From: Promethearchaeota archaeon
GTDB taxonomy: Archaea > Asgardarchaeota > Lokiarchaeia > Sigyniarchaeales > SOKP01
Direction of reading: 5' to 3'
Length of the DNA stretch: 54,649 nucleotides
Assembly (NCBI GenBank): GCA_011364975.1
Contig: RDOE01000016.1
Location: 1-54,649 of the forward strand
Both the position numbers and the translations under genes were made by a program. Positions 35,990 through 44,821 of this stretch are shown piece by piece. Positions within the stretch are counted from its first letter, which is position 1, and each line of letters starts with the position of its first letter. Under the pieces are notes generated by a model, which worked only from the letters and a program-made list of their open reading frames with translations, did not search any database and was not told the DNA's origin.

Positions 35990-37264
35990 TTAAGCTTTTT
36001 TACTGTCGCGTCGGAGAATTTTAATTTTCTTTTTTAAATCAACAAGTTCAGCATTTTTAGATTCAAGCTCTAGTTCCATTTTTAAATTTTTATCTTTCAC
36101 TTGTTGCATTTCTGTCAAGATTCTATCTTCAATCTGTTCTGTTTCATATAACTTATTTTTTAGATTGGTTTCAGCATCATGTAACTTCTTAATTTCATTC
36201 GTCTGATCATTTATTATATTTCTTAGATTTGAAAGTTCCAACTCAAATTTACCAGTAATATTACCAGACTTTTCTTGAGATTCTTCTAATCGGGATTGTA
36301 ATTGTGCAATAAAATTATCGCTAATTTTAGTTTTTTCTGTCAATTTCTCAACTTCCAGAACAAGTTCTTTAATTTTATTTTCCTTTTTCTCATTATCTTT
36401 TTTAGTTAGGCTAAAAGTCTCTAATTTATGTTGTAAATCCTTATTAGTTTGATTAGCAGTTTTTAAAGTATTTTCTAATTCAAAAATAACTTTTTCCTTC
36501 TCAGTGATAATCTCATCTTTTCTCTCTACTAAAACCTGAACTTTTTCATATTTAGACTTTTGAATGGTGTCATTTTGAAGATATTGAATTTGTTCTAGAT
36601 GTTCTTGAATTTGAGTATCCTTCTCTTGTAATTTTTGTATTAACTCTTGGTTAGTTTCTTGGAGAGATTTAAGTTCATCTAACTTTTTAGTGCTATTTTG
36701 GAGTTCTTGAGACTTTTCATTGACAATTTTATTTAACCTATCAATTTCTTCCTTTTGTTCATCGATTAATTTATTTTTATCATCTATTTTAGTACTTAAA
36801 TGTTGTGTTTCCGAATTTTTACTTTCTAATTCTGATTTGAGGTTATCTATTTGAGTGTTTAATTCCCCCATCGAAATGCTAGTCTCTGATTCTTTTTCTG
36901 TTGAATCAGAAAAATCTTTTACTCTGTCTTCAAGTTCGCTAATATATTCATCTTTTTGGTTAACTGATTGCAGTAGATTTTCAATGGTTGCATTATTATC
37001 ATTTACTAGTTGAAGAACTTTTTCTTTCTCTTCGGTAATGCTATCAGATGATAATTTAAGATTCTCATTCTCCTCCTTTAATTGAGTGATTTCATCGGTT
37101 AATTTTTTATTTTGTTCGATAAAAAGGGTTAATTGCTCTTTTAAATCCTCTTCTTCAACGAGAAGAGGAATTTCCTCATCTTTTTCTTCAACCCAACCAA
37201 GTGCAGAAAGGGCGTTTACCATTGACTCATCTTGTTCTTTCTGATCTCTCTGTTCCTCTGCCAT
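35990..37264 (-). CDS. Long coiled-coil protein
   Basis: The 424-aa protein is almost entirely heptad-patterned coiled coil (about 30-420), rich in Glu, Lys, Gln, Asn and Leu, without membrane segment, zinc site or enzyme motif. The first 30 residues (MAEEQRDQKEQDESMVNALSALGW) form a short acidic head. A golgin- or tether-like rod is one analogy, but any long coiled coil would look the same. It converges on the gelsolin-like gene. Confidence 0.6.
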   Translation of the reverse strand: MAEEQRDQKEQDESMVNALSALGWVEEKDEEIPLLVEEEDLKEQLTLFIEQNKKLTDEITQLKEENENLKLSSDSITEEKEKVLQLVNDNNATIENLLQSVNQKDEYISELEDRVKDFSDSTEKESETSISMGELNTQIDNLKSELESKNSETQHLSTKIDDKNKLIDEQKEEIDRLNKIVNEKSQELQNSTKKLDELKSLQETNQELIQKLQEKDTQIQEHLEQIQYLQNDTIQKSKYEKVQVLVERKDEIITEKEKVIFELENTLKTANQTNKDLQHKLETFSLTKKDNEKKENKIKELVLEVEKLTEKTKISDNFIAQLQSRLEESQEKSGNITGKFELELSNLRNIINDQTNEIKKLHDAETNLKNKLYETEQIEDRILTEMQQVKDKNLKMELELESKNAELVDLKKKIKILRRDSKKA

Positions 37265-37374
37265 AATAATAAAAACATATCTTATTATTCTATTAAATTT
37301 TTCGATACTTTCATCTTACTTTTAAAAAAAAGTATAGTAATCAAGACTAATTAAGAGAAAAAAGGAGAATAAAG

Positions 37375-37863
37375 TTAATAGACTTTAGAAAATACATACT
37401 TTCGATCTAAAAAGAATTTAGTTAAATATCCAATTGATAAAGCTATGATAAAGCTTAGTTCTAATGGGGAGTTTAAGAAATTTGTTAATATAAACTGAAT
37501 CCCGATATTTTCTATTGTTGTAAGGATTGCAAAACCGAAGTATTTTAAAAATTCTTTAGATGTTTCTCTGATATTCGATTTACCCTTTTTAAATACGATA
37601 TATTTATCTAAAAAGAATTTGATGATGTAAGTAATTCCTACAGCAACTATAGATCCAATCAGCTCAGGCATATTATAAGGATTGGTTGAACAGTATATTA
37701 AATTAATAAATTCATTACTCCCAAAATAAGAGCAAATAAATGGAGCTATTAAAACCTGATTAAGTTTTTGAATTAAATAATTTAAAATAATCATGAAAGC
37801 CGCAAATGTAAAGTATAGAACCATTTGTTTTTTTATCGTATATTCTTCATTCAAAATTATCAC
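37375..37863 (-). CDS. GtrA-like membrane protein
   Basis: The 162-aa protein has four hydrophobic helices. Two matching motifs, KFFLDKYIVFKKG and KFFLDRKYVFSK, follow helices 2 and 4, as in the GtrA family, whose members help flip or supply lipid-linked sugars. The start is GTG at 37863, one base after the TAA of the upstream zinc-ribbon gene, so the two are probably co-translated; an ATG 13 codons in is possible. Confidence 0.7.
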   Translation of the reverse strand: MIILNEEYTIKKQMVLYFTFAAFMIILNYLIQKLNQVLIAPFICSYFGSNEFINLIYCSTNPYNMPELIGSIVAVGITYIIKFFLDKYIVFKKGKSNIRETSKEFLKYFGFAILTTIENIGIQFILTNFLNSPLELSFIIALSIGYLTKFFLDRKYVFSKVY

Positions 37864-37864
37864 A

Positions 37865-38176
37865 TTATTGAGTTAATTCTGTCCCGCAATGAGGACAGTA
37901 TCTTGGATGTTCTTCATTAATGACTTTTTCACAGTTTGGGCATTTATAAATATAATAATATGTTCTTGGAAGCTTATATGATCTTTGGGAGGAGGGTTCT
38001 ATAGATTCAAGTTGTAGATTGTTTGAATCATGCCTGTTGCGTTTAGTAAAGCAAGTTCCACCTAATGGTAGAATGAATACAAGGGGTAAAAAGTAAATCT
38101 GTCCAATTGTAAGAAATAGAATAAGACTTATCATTGATAAAATTATTCCAATAAGGGTAATGATATATGCCTTCAT
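37865..38176 (-). CDS. Small membrane protein with C-terminal zinc ribbon
   Basis: From ATG at 38176 the product of about 103 aa has two hydrophobic segments (YIITLIGIILSMISLILFL and IYFLPLVFILPLGG), a basic linker and a C-terminal ribbon YKCPNCEKVINEEHPRYCPHCGTEL. A longer frame begins at GTG 38236 inside the upstream insertase gene, but those residues are shared with that gene's coding end, so the ATG is preferred. It lies between the EMC3-like and GtrA-like genes in one transcription unit. Confidence 0.6.
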   Translation of the reverse strand: MKAYIITLIGIILSMISLILFLTIGQIYFLPLVFILPLGGTCFTKRNRHDSNNLQLESIEPSSQRSYKLPRTYYYIYKCPNCEKVINEEHPRYCPHCGTELTQ

Positions 38177-38204
38177 TATTTCTGATAAAGTAATAATTGG
38201 TAAA

Positions 38205-38828
38205 TTATCGTTTAATCTTATCTTTCCAGGAATCACCCTTATTGGGATCCTCTTCTGTTTTTGGAGACTTCCTTATGTAAGACTCCGATATAGGCCTAGT
38301 CAACTGAATATTTCCTTCTGTTTCCTGTTGCTGTAAAGATAACATACCCAGTATCTCTTTTGATGCTTTTTTTCTTCTATCTTCCTTGCCTGTCATTTTT
38401 CGATATGTCTTTTTTCCACCCCATACTAATAGGTTTAAACCAATTGAAAATAAGAAATAAAGTGCAAACCATCCACTACCAAATATCAAGATAGGAAATG
38501 GAAATATTCCTTCGTTATAATCTGCATAAAAGACACTAAGAATCGCAAAAATACCGAAAAATATTAAACATCTTACACATGAAGGTATTAATTGTTTCTT
38601 CATCATTTGTTTAGAAAGTTGGACAGACTCTTGTTGCAATTTGTACATTTCACCCATATCTTGGGTTAATTGGGCGGTCTTCATTCTCTCTTGTATATTT
38701 TTGGCCTTATCTCTCAATTCTCGGGCGGTATCCATGTTTAAGCCCATTAATTTATTTAATAATTCACTGAATCCGACCATTGCCACTGTAATTAGAAAAA
38801 TTTGGACTATAATATCTCCATTTGCCAT
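38205..38828 (-). CDS. DUF106/EMC3-TMCO1-type membrane insertase
   Basis: The 207-aa protein has an N-out helix (IIVQIFLITVAMVGFSELLN), a cytosolic coiled-coil hairpin (about 30-75, with QERMKTAQLTQDMGEMYKLQQ), then KKQLIPSCVRCLIFFGIFAIL and a third helix region. This is the layout of archaeal DUF106 proteins, members of the Oxa1 superfamily related to eukaryotic EMC3 and TMCO1. It would insert membrane proteins at the ribosome. The C-terminal tail of about 60 residues is polar and longer than the core. It leads the operon with the zinc-ribbon and GtrA-like genes. Confidence 0.8.
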   Translation of the reverse strand: MANGDIIVQIFLITVAMVGFSELLNKLMGLNMDTARELRDKAKNIQERMKTAQLTQDMGEMYKLQQESVQLSKQMMKKQLIPSCVRCLIFFGIFAILSVFYADYNEGIFPFPILIFGSGWFALYFLFSIGLNLLVWGGKKTYRKMTGKEDRRKKASKEILGMLSLQQQETEGNIQLTRPISESYIRKSPKTEEDPNKGDSWKDKIKR

Positions 38829-38902
38829 AAATTAATCACTATTATAGGAAAATTACTATTAAAATTAAATTTTTTTATATATAACTCAATATTCTATATT
38901 TG

Positions 38903-40000
38903 CTATTTCAGATTCCCATTAAGATATCCTAAAATATATTTTGAATAAAGCGTTTTCCACGTTGCAGGCAAAGAGGACGCAATCGCACAGCCCAAACGGC
39001 AATTATGACAGAAATGATAATTATCATGGTTTTTCATTATCTTTTTTGCCTCATCTGAATGATATATGTCAATTAAGGAATGATTTAAAGCATTAAAGCT
39101 TTTAATAGGATGAATTTTACATGGAAAATCGATGTATCCGTCATATCTCACAAATAAGTAAGCTTCAGCAACGTGACATCTTAAATCTGTTTGAAAATAC
39201 TCTGGATATCCACCAAATCCTCCCTTTTTTACAACTTCAATACTAATGGGATCAGTTAAAATATTCTTAAATTTCTTTCTTAATGATAATATGGTTTCAG
39301 CCCATGTCGAAATGTTGGGAATTAAGGTTTCTACATCTTGAATGAAGTATTTTTGATTTCGAAAATCTCTTATTATGTTTTCACAGGGGAATAATTCTAT
39401 AGAACAATGGTTTTTTTCTGCTAACTCACATATATCTTCAAGTGAATGGATGTTATCTTTCATAACGACTGTACTTAGTATGACTTTTATATTTCTAGAG
39501 TTTGCTAAACTAATCGTTTCCATAACTTTATCAAAAACCTTAATCCCGCGTCTTAAATTATGTAATTTTTGTTTCGGATAATCAAGAGATAGGAGAATAT
39601 AATCTAAACCTTCTAATTTTCCATTTTCCTTAAATAAGTTGGGCATCAGATATCCGTTTGTTGCGATACCATTCATAAAATCGTGCACTACTCCAGTATG
39701 ATAAATTAATTCAGGTAGATCTTTTCTTAAAGTAGGTTCGCCTCCTGTAAATGATAGTGAATTTACTCCTAAATCAGCTATCTGATCAATCAGTGACTTT
39801 ATTTGTGATGTATTCATTTCATTTGATTTTAGGGATTCGGGAATTTTAGGAATGGCGCAAAAAATACAATTTGCATTGCATCTTAATGTTATTTCAATTT
39901 GTGCAGAATAAGGCACTTTTTTATTAGTGAATTTGTTTAAGGTGAAATTTTTAAGATATCGCATCCAGTTTTTAATTCTCATTGGAGGAATGTATTTCAC
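38903..40000 (-). CDS. Radical SAM protein with SPASM-like C-terminus
   Basis: The 365-aa protein carries ITLRCNANCIFCAIPKIPES, the CxxxCxxC cluster that binds SAM and [4Fe-4S], followed by LSFTGGEPTLRKDLPEL (the GGEPT motif). The C-terminal third has more cysteines (DLRCHVAEAY, DFPCKIHP, HFCHNCRLGC) that fit a second, SPASM-like cluster. Relatives modify peptides, cofactors or lipids; no substrate gene is adjacent. Start GTG 40000; no clear Shine-Dalgarno sequence. Confidence 0.82.
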   Translation of the reverse strand: MKYIPPMRIKNWMRYLKNFTLNKFTNKKVPYSAQIEITLRCNANCIFCAIPKIPESLKSNEMNTSQIKSLIDQIADLGVNSLSFTGGEPTLRKDLPELIYHTGVVHDFMNGIATNGYLMPNLFKENGKLEGLDYILLSLDYPKQKLHNLRRGIKVFDKVMETISLANSRNIKVILSTVVMKDNIHSLEDICELAEKNHCSIELFPCENIIRDFRNQKYFIQDVETLIPNISTWAETILSLRKKFKNILTDPISIEVVKKGGFGGYPEYFQTDLRCHVAEAYLFVRYDGYIDFPCKIHPIKSFNALNHSLIDIYHSDEAKKIMKNHDNYHFCHNCRLGCAIASSLPATWKTLYSKYILGYLNGNLK

Positions 40001-40148
40001 CTATATTTTACTATAGTATATATATAAGAATAAACTTCTCTTTTGGAATATAGGATAAATTATTCTTTTTAGAATTAAAAGGTACTTAACTAAATTTATT
40101 ATTTTTTATTTTAAAAAACTATTTCTTATAAAAAATTTTTTCTAAGAT

Positions 40149-41960
40149 ATGCTAAGGGAAAAGAGCTATGATTTCACTGAAAGGAAAGAATTTTTTTTAA
40201 ACAAACAATATAAAACCCCTCTTAGACAAATTTTATCTTATCTCTGGGACTATAAAAAAATATTTACATTCATTCTAATTCTAAGTATTATTCAATCATT
40301 GCTTTTTCTTACTTTTCCCTTATTTTTAGGTCCAGTTCTCGATATTTTAGTAAATCCAAATATCCCAATTGAAAATGTATATCCTATCTTTTTAACTATT
40401 GTTGTAATTCAAGGTGTGGTAGGGATTCTCTTTGGATTTCAAACTTATATTAATCGTTGGATTGGAGCTAATGTGATCTATAATCTAAGAAATGACTTAT
40501 TCTCTAAGATACAGATTATGTCTTGGTCATGGTTAGATAAGAATAAAACAGGTGAATTAATCTCTCGTACTACTAGCGATGTAAACTTATTAAAAGAGTT
40601 TTTGCAAAATAACTTTCAATTCTTTATACGGCAATGTGCTACATTCATATTTAGTTTTATAGTACTATTTTTAATAAATACTGAGCTGGCAATTTATGTT
40701 ATTATAATATCTCCAGCATTATTTTTTGTTCTTTTTACTTATAGGCGTAAATTGAGACCTGTATTTAAAAAATCTCGAGAAACATACGCAGAATTAACCC
40801 ATAATATCCAAGAAAATGTACAAGGAATTTCGGTTGTTAAATCATTTGGAAGAGAACCCTATGAAATAGACAAATTTACTAGGCAGAATGATGAATATTA
40901 TAAGGATTCCATTGGGATTATAAAATTACAGGCAACCTTTGATCCAATAATTTATTTGCTTGATAACATTGCGTTTTTGATTGTATTACTATTGGGTGGA
41001 TTTCTAGTTCTGCAAACAATAATGACGTTCGGTGATTTATTTGCATTTATTATGGTCCTTAATTTTTCTGTCGAGCCTCTCTATTTTATCGCAAGATTTC
41101 TCGGAAATATGCCTCAAGTAAGTGAAACTAGTGAGAGAGTAACCTATATTTTAAACTCTGAAATGGATGTAAAGGAAAAAGAAAATGCTCTAGAAATGCC
41201 CCCTATCAAGGGATATGTCGAATTCAAAAATGTTTTCTTTAAATTTGATCATGAAAAGGAGTACTATATATTGAAAAATATAAATTTTAAAGTTCAAGCG
41301 GGTGAAAATATAGCAATTTTAGGAGCAACTGGTTCTGGAAAATCTGCCTTAGTAAAACTAATTCCGAGATTCTATGATATTAATGAAGGGGAAATTTTAA
41401 TAGATGGGATTAATATAAAGGATGTGAGCTTTAAATCTTTACGAAAACAAGTTGGATTTGTTTCTCAAGAACGATTATTATTTTCAAAATCAATAAGGGA
41501 TAATATTGCTTTTGGTAAAAAAGAGATTTCTTTTGATGAGATCATAAAGGCAGCGGAAGCGTCTGATATTAAATATTTTATTGAGAATGAATTGCCTAAT
41601 AAATATGAGACGAAAGTGAGTGAAGGGGGTATGTCTGTCTCTGGTGGTCAGAAACAACGAATAGCTATAGCAAGAGCTCTAGCAATTAAGCCTAAAATAT
41701 TGATTCTTGATGATGCGACTTCACATCTTGACGTTGATACAGAATATAGAATTCAAACTCACTTTAAGGAGGTTTTTAAGGACGCTACAACCTTTTTGAT
41801 AACTCAAAGACTTTCTAGCGTGAGAAATGCAGATCGGATAATTGTGCTAGACAATGGAACTATCTCTCAAATAGGCTCACATGAAGAACTGATTTCCCAA
41901 GATGATGGAATCTATAAAAAACTCTATTTAACTTTGAAAGTGGAGGAGCGTGCAAGATAA
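40149..41960 (+). CDS. ABC exporter half-transporter A (degenerate ATP site)
   Basis: The 603-aa protein has an ABCB-type six-helix domain (about 1-330) and an ATPase with Walker A GATGSGKSA, Q-loop VSQERLLF, signature VSGGQKQR and Walker B ILILDDATSHLD. The catalytic Glu after Walker B is Asp, and the switch His is Gln (FLITQRLSSV). Together with the B subunit it should form a heterodimer with one degenerate and one active site, as in TM287/288 or BmrCD. Its TAA shares one base with the next ATG (TAATG), so translation is coupled. Substrate unknown. Confidence 0.87.
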   Translation: MLREKSYDFTERKEFFLNKQYKTPLRQILSYLWDYKKIFTFILILSIIQSLLFLTFPLFLGPVLDILVNPNIPIENVYPIFLTIVVIQGVVGILFGFQTYINRWIGANVIYNLRNDLFSKIQIMSWSWLDKNKTGELISRTTSDVNLLKEFLQNNFQFFIRQCATFIFSFIVLFLINTELAIYVIIISPALFFVLFTYRRKLRPVFKKSRETYAELTHNIQENVQGISVVKSFGREPYEIDKFTRQNDEYYKDSIGIIKLQATFDPIIYLLDNIAFLIVLLLGGFLVLQTIMTFGDLFAFIMVLNFSVEPLYFIARFLGNMPQVSETSERVTYILNSEMDVKEKENALEMPPIKGYVEFKNVFFKFDHEKEYYILKNINFKVQAGENIAILGATGSGKSALVKLIPRFYDINEGEILIDGINIKDVSFKSLRKQVGFVSQERLLFSKSIRDNIAFGKKEISFDEIIKAAEASDIKYFIENELPNKYETKVSEGGMSVSGGQKQRIAIARALAIKPKILILDDATSHLDVDTEYRIQTHFKEVFKDATTFLITQRLSSVRNADRIIVLDNGTISQIGSHEELISQDDGIYKKLYLTLKVEERAR

Positions 41961-43870
41961 TGAATAGAAAAAAGCAAACCGAGTCTGATACACAAGAAGA
42001 AGAGGATACCTATAAGGGAGGCATGTTTAAAGTTATAAGGAGATTAATGTCTTATGTTGGGGTTGGAAACAAAAAATTAATCATCGTTTTGATAACTTTA
42101 ATTATTCTGAATGTCTTTTTTAGTTGGTTTACACCGCTCATATTTCGTTCACTGGTAGATGATGGCCTAGGGGGTGGAATTGGAGCTACTGAAGGTAATA
42201 TTGAAATCGTAATATTCTTAGGAACTATATTTTTTATCATGACTATCTCTGGAGTAGTCACAAGAATTGCTCAAGGATATATTATTTCTAAGCTCGCCAC
42301 TTTAACTATGTATAATTTACGATATGAATTATTTAATAAATTTCAACACTTAGGATTAAATTATCATGAAAATCCTAGAAGAACTACGGGAAAAAAAATA
42401 AATTATCTTACTGGCGATGTAAATACAATTCAAGAGTTAATTCAATCGGGGCTTTTGGTATCTGTAAGTAACTTTTTCCTTATTTTTGGTTCTCTTTTCT
42501 TTATGATTCTATTAAGTCCTGCTTTAACATTTATTTCATTTATGATAGTCCCGATTTTTTTTGGTATTGCTGGAATTTTGTTCATTAAGGCAAGAAAATA
42601 TTTTAAAGAATTGAGAGAAAGGGTCGCTACGGTAACTAGTACATTAGATGAATCTATTATGGGAATGAGGATAATACAATCATTTGCAGTAGAAGATGAG
42701 AATTATAGTGAATTTAATACGGCAACTGAAAATGAAAGGAAGTCCACCATGAAAGCTGCGAAACTTCTTGCTTTCATGCCTGCAGTTATAATATTTTTGA
42801 TTACTCTTGGATTTGGCTCTTTATTTGTTGCTTCAGGTTTTCTAATTCGTTCGGGGCTTCTAACTCAAGGGACATTAGTTGCTTTCATTTTTTATCTGTT
42901 TACATTTTTTGAACCACTATTTTCATTAATAGGATTTTTTACCCTCCTCCAAAATTCTGTTGCAGCAGGAGCAAGAATTATCAGATTACTCGAAGAAGAA
43001 ATCTTAATTAAGGACAAAGAAGATGGATTAGAAATCAGCAATGTAAAAGGTATTATTCAATATAATACAGTTAATTTTTCATATGAAAAAGATCTCCCAG
43101 TGTTAAAAAACATTAATTTAACCATCAAAGAAAAGGAAAGGTTAGCACTGGTAGGGTATACAGGAGCAGGGAAAAGCACATTCATAAAATTATTAAGTAG
43201 ATTTTATGATCCTACTGAGGGAGAGGTACTTCTTGATGGGATAAATTTAAAAAATTTAAAACTTAAAAACTTAAGAAGTCAGTTAGGAATTGTCCTTCAA
43301 GATAACTTTTTATTCTCAGGTACAGTACGAGAGAATATCAGGTATGGAAAGTTAAATGCAACTAATGAAGAAGTCATTGAAGCTGCAAAAAGTGTAAATG
43401 CTCACAACTTTATAAAAGAACTTGAAGAAGGATATGATACAATAGTGGGAGAAAAAGGAAGTAGGCTATCTGAAGGTCAACGCCAATTGATTGCTTTTGC
43501 TAGAACTTTAATTTCTAATCCTCCTATTCTTATCTTAGACGAAGCTACTTCATCAATTGATCCTTATAGTGAACTCTTAATCCAACAAGCCTTAGAAACT
43601 CTTTTAAAAGGGCGTACCAGCATTTCAATTGCACATAGATTATCTACGATTATAAATTCAGATAGGATTATCGTATTAGATAAAGGGAGAATAATTGAAG
43701 AAGGGTCTCATAAAGAGCTTATAAAAAAAGATGGATTCTATAATCATTTATACAAGATGCAATTTAAAGATCCATTTAAAAAGGATAATATAATTGATGA
43801 AGAGATTCCCATTATTCAAGATAATAGAGACTATTTCGATAAAGAGGATCGATTTTCTAGACTTTTTTAA
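41960..43870 (+). CDS. ABC exporter half-transporter B (consensus Walker B)
   Basis: The 636-aa protein has an exporter-type membrane domain and an ATPase with Walker A GYTGAGKST, Q-loop LQDNFLF, signature LSEGQRQL, Walker B ILILDEATSSID with catalytic Glu, and switch His in SIAHRLSTI. It supplies the hydrolysing Walker site of the heterodimer, while its own signature is LSEGQ instead of LSGGQ. It is coupled to subunit A by a one-base overlap. Drugs, lipids or peptides are typical substrates of this class. Confidence 0.87.
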   Translation: MNRKKQTESDTQEEEDTYKGGMFKVIRRLMSYVGVGNKKLIIVLITLIILNVFFSWFTPLIFRSLVDDGLGGGIGATEGNIEIVIFLGTIFFIMTISGVVTRIAQGYIISKLATLTMYNLRYELFNKFQHLGLNYHENPRRTTGKKINYLTGDVNTIQELIQSGLLVSVSNFFLIFGSLFFMILLSPALTFISFMIVPIFFGIAGILFIKARKYFKELRERVATVTSTLDESIMGMRIIQSFAVEDENYSEFNTATENERKSTMKAAKLLAFMPAVIIFLITLGFGSLFVASGFLIRSGLLTQGTLVAFIFYLFTFFEPLFSLIGFFTLLQNSVAAGARIIRLLEEEILIKDKEDGLEISNVKGIIQYNTVNFSYEKDLPVLKNINLTIKEKERLALVGYTGAGKSTFIKLLSRFYDPTEGEVLLDGINLKNLKLKNLRSQLGIVLQDNFLFSGTVRENIRYGKLNATNEEVIEAAKSVNAHNFIKELEEGYDTIVGEKGSRLSEGQRQLIAFARTLISNPPILILDEATSSIDPYSELLIQQALETLLKGRTSISIAHRLSTIINSDRIIVLDKGRIIEEGSHKELIKKDGFYNHLYKMQFKDPFKKDNIIDEEIPIIQDNRDYFDKEDRFSRLF

Positions 43871-43889
43871 AAAAAAATAAAAAAAATGT

Positions 43890-44228
43890 TTAAGTTTCGG
43901 CACCACACTTTTTGCAAATATATCTTTTAGCAAAAATCTTCATTCCACCTTGCTGAAATAATACTTGTGATTTATCTTCTTCCGTACGGAATTCAGTACC
44001 ACCACAATCTGGACAAACTCTTCTTCCCTCAATAGGAGGTCTTTCTAATGCTTTTTCAGCTTCTTCTTGTCGCTCTACTACTGCAGAAGGTTTTACATAT
44101 CCTTGTTCACTTGGAATAGATTCGCTTCTTGCTTCATTATTAATTGAACTATTAATACTTAACAACATATCTAGTTTCTGGTTTATTTTCACAAGTAAAC
44201 TTAGGATTTTTTCTTCAAATTCAGTCAA
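43890..44228 (-). CDS. Short coiled coil with gelsolin-type zinc ribbon
   Basis: The product of about 112 aa has an N-terminal helix (TEFEEKILSLLVKINQKLDML), a linker, and a C-terminal zinc ribbon RRVCPDCGGTEF...DKSQVLF...AKRYICKKCGAET. Spacing and residues around the DKS motif match the ribbon at the end of the gelsolin-like protein at 34905-35921. The start is taken as TTG 44228, because GGAG lies eight bases before it; the frame extends to another TTG at 44255 that has no such site. Confidence 0.6.
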   Translation of the reverse strand: MTEFEEKILSLLVKINQKLDMLLSINSSINNEARSESIPSEQGYVKPSAVVERQEEAEKALERPPIEGRRVCPDCGGTEFRTEEDKSQVLFQQGGMKIFAKRYICKKCGAET

Positions 44229-44365
44229 TTTATTGTCTCCTTTTGATTTTAGCAAAACAAACTACATATCTAATTGATCTAATTATCTTTTTAAATATTT
44301 TTGTAAAAGGAAAAATTTGCGTCTTCAGGATAAAAATCACTAAATTGAAGAATATAAATCAATAT

Positions 44366-44659
44366 TTAACTAACCATTGGAGGTTTAAGATTTTTTTTTG
44401 GTTTTGCATTTGAATCAAAATGTTTATTTGCGTGGTGAATGGAGATACCTAAGCCAATAAAATATAAAGAAAAAATCAACCAAAAAATCCAAAATGTAAA
44501 ACTTAGCACAAAAAATGATGAATTTGATATTCCTAAGGGCAATGCAAAAAAAATAATTCCTGAAATTGATATTAATGAGGAGATAATGCCACAAATACAA
44601 TCTACATATACAGCGATGCGCTGATTTCTGATTTCATCGTTTTTAGGCAAAATTTTCAC
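44366..44659 (-). CDS. Small two-helix membrane protein
   Basis: The 97-aa protein has two or three hydrophobic segments (about 22-42, 47-70) flanked by charged ends (MKILPKNDEIRNQR and a C-terminal KPKKNLKPPMVS). It resembles small DUF-type membrane proteins with no assigned role. It lies downstream of the GTPase-YqgF gene on the same strand, 163 bases away. Confidence 0.5.
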   Translation of the reverse strand: MKILPKNDEIRNQRIAVYVDCICGIISSLISISGIIFFALPLGISNSSFFVLSFTFWIFWLIFSLYFIGLGISIHHANKHFDSNAKPKKNLKPPMVS

Positions 44660-44821
44660 TCCTTTTCCATAAAAGATTGCACAGTATCTTAATTTATTGA
44701 TAAAAGATTTTTTTTAAATATTTATCTAAAACGAAATTATTATTCGGTAATAAATAAATGTCTAGTTTAAAAATTCTTTAAAATTTTCTTTAGTTGCTTA
44801 ACTATTAGAAATTTTGCTTTT

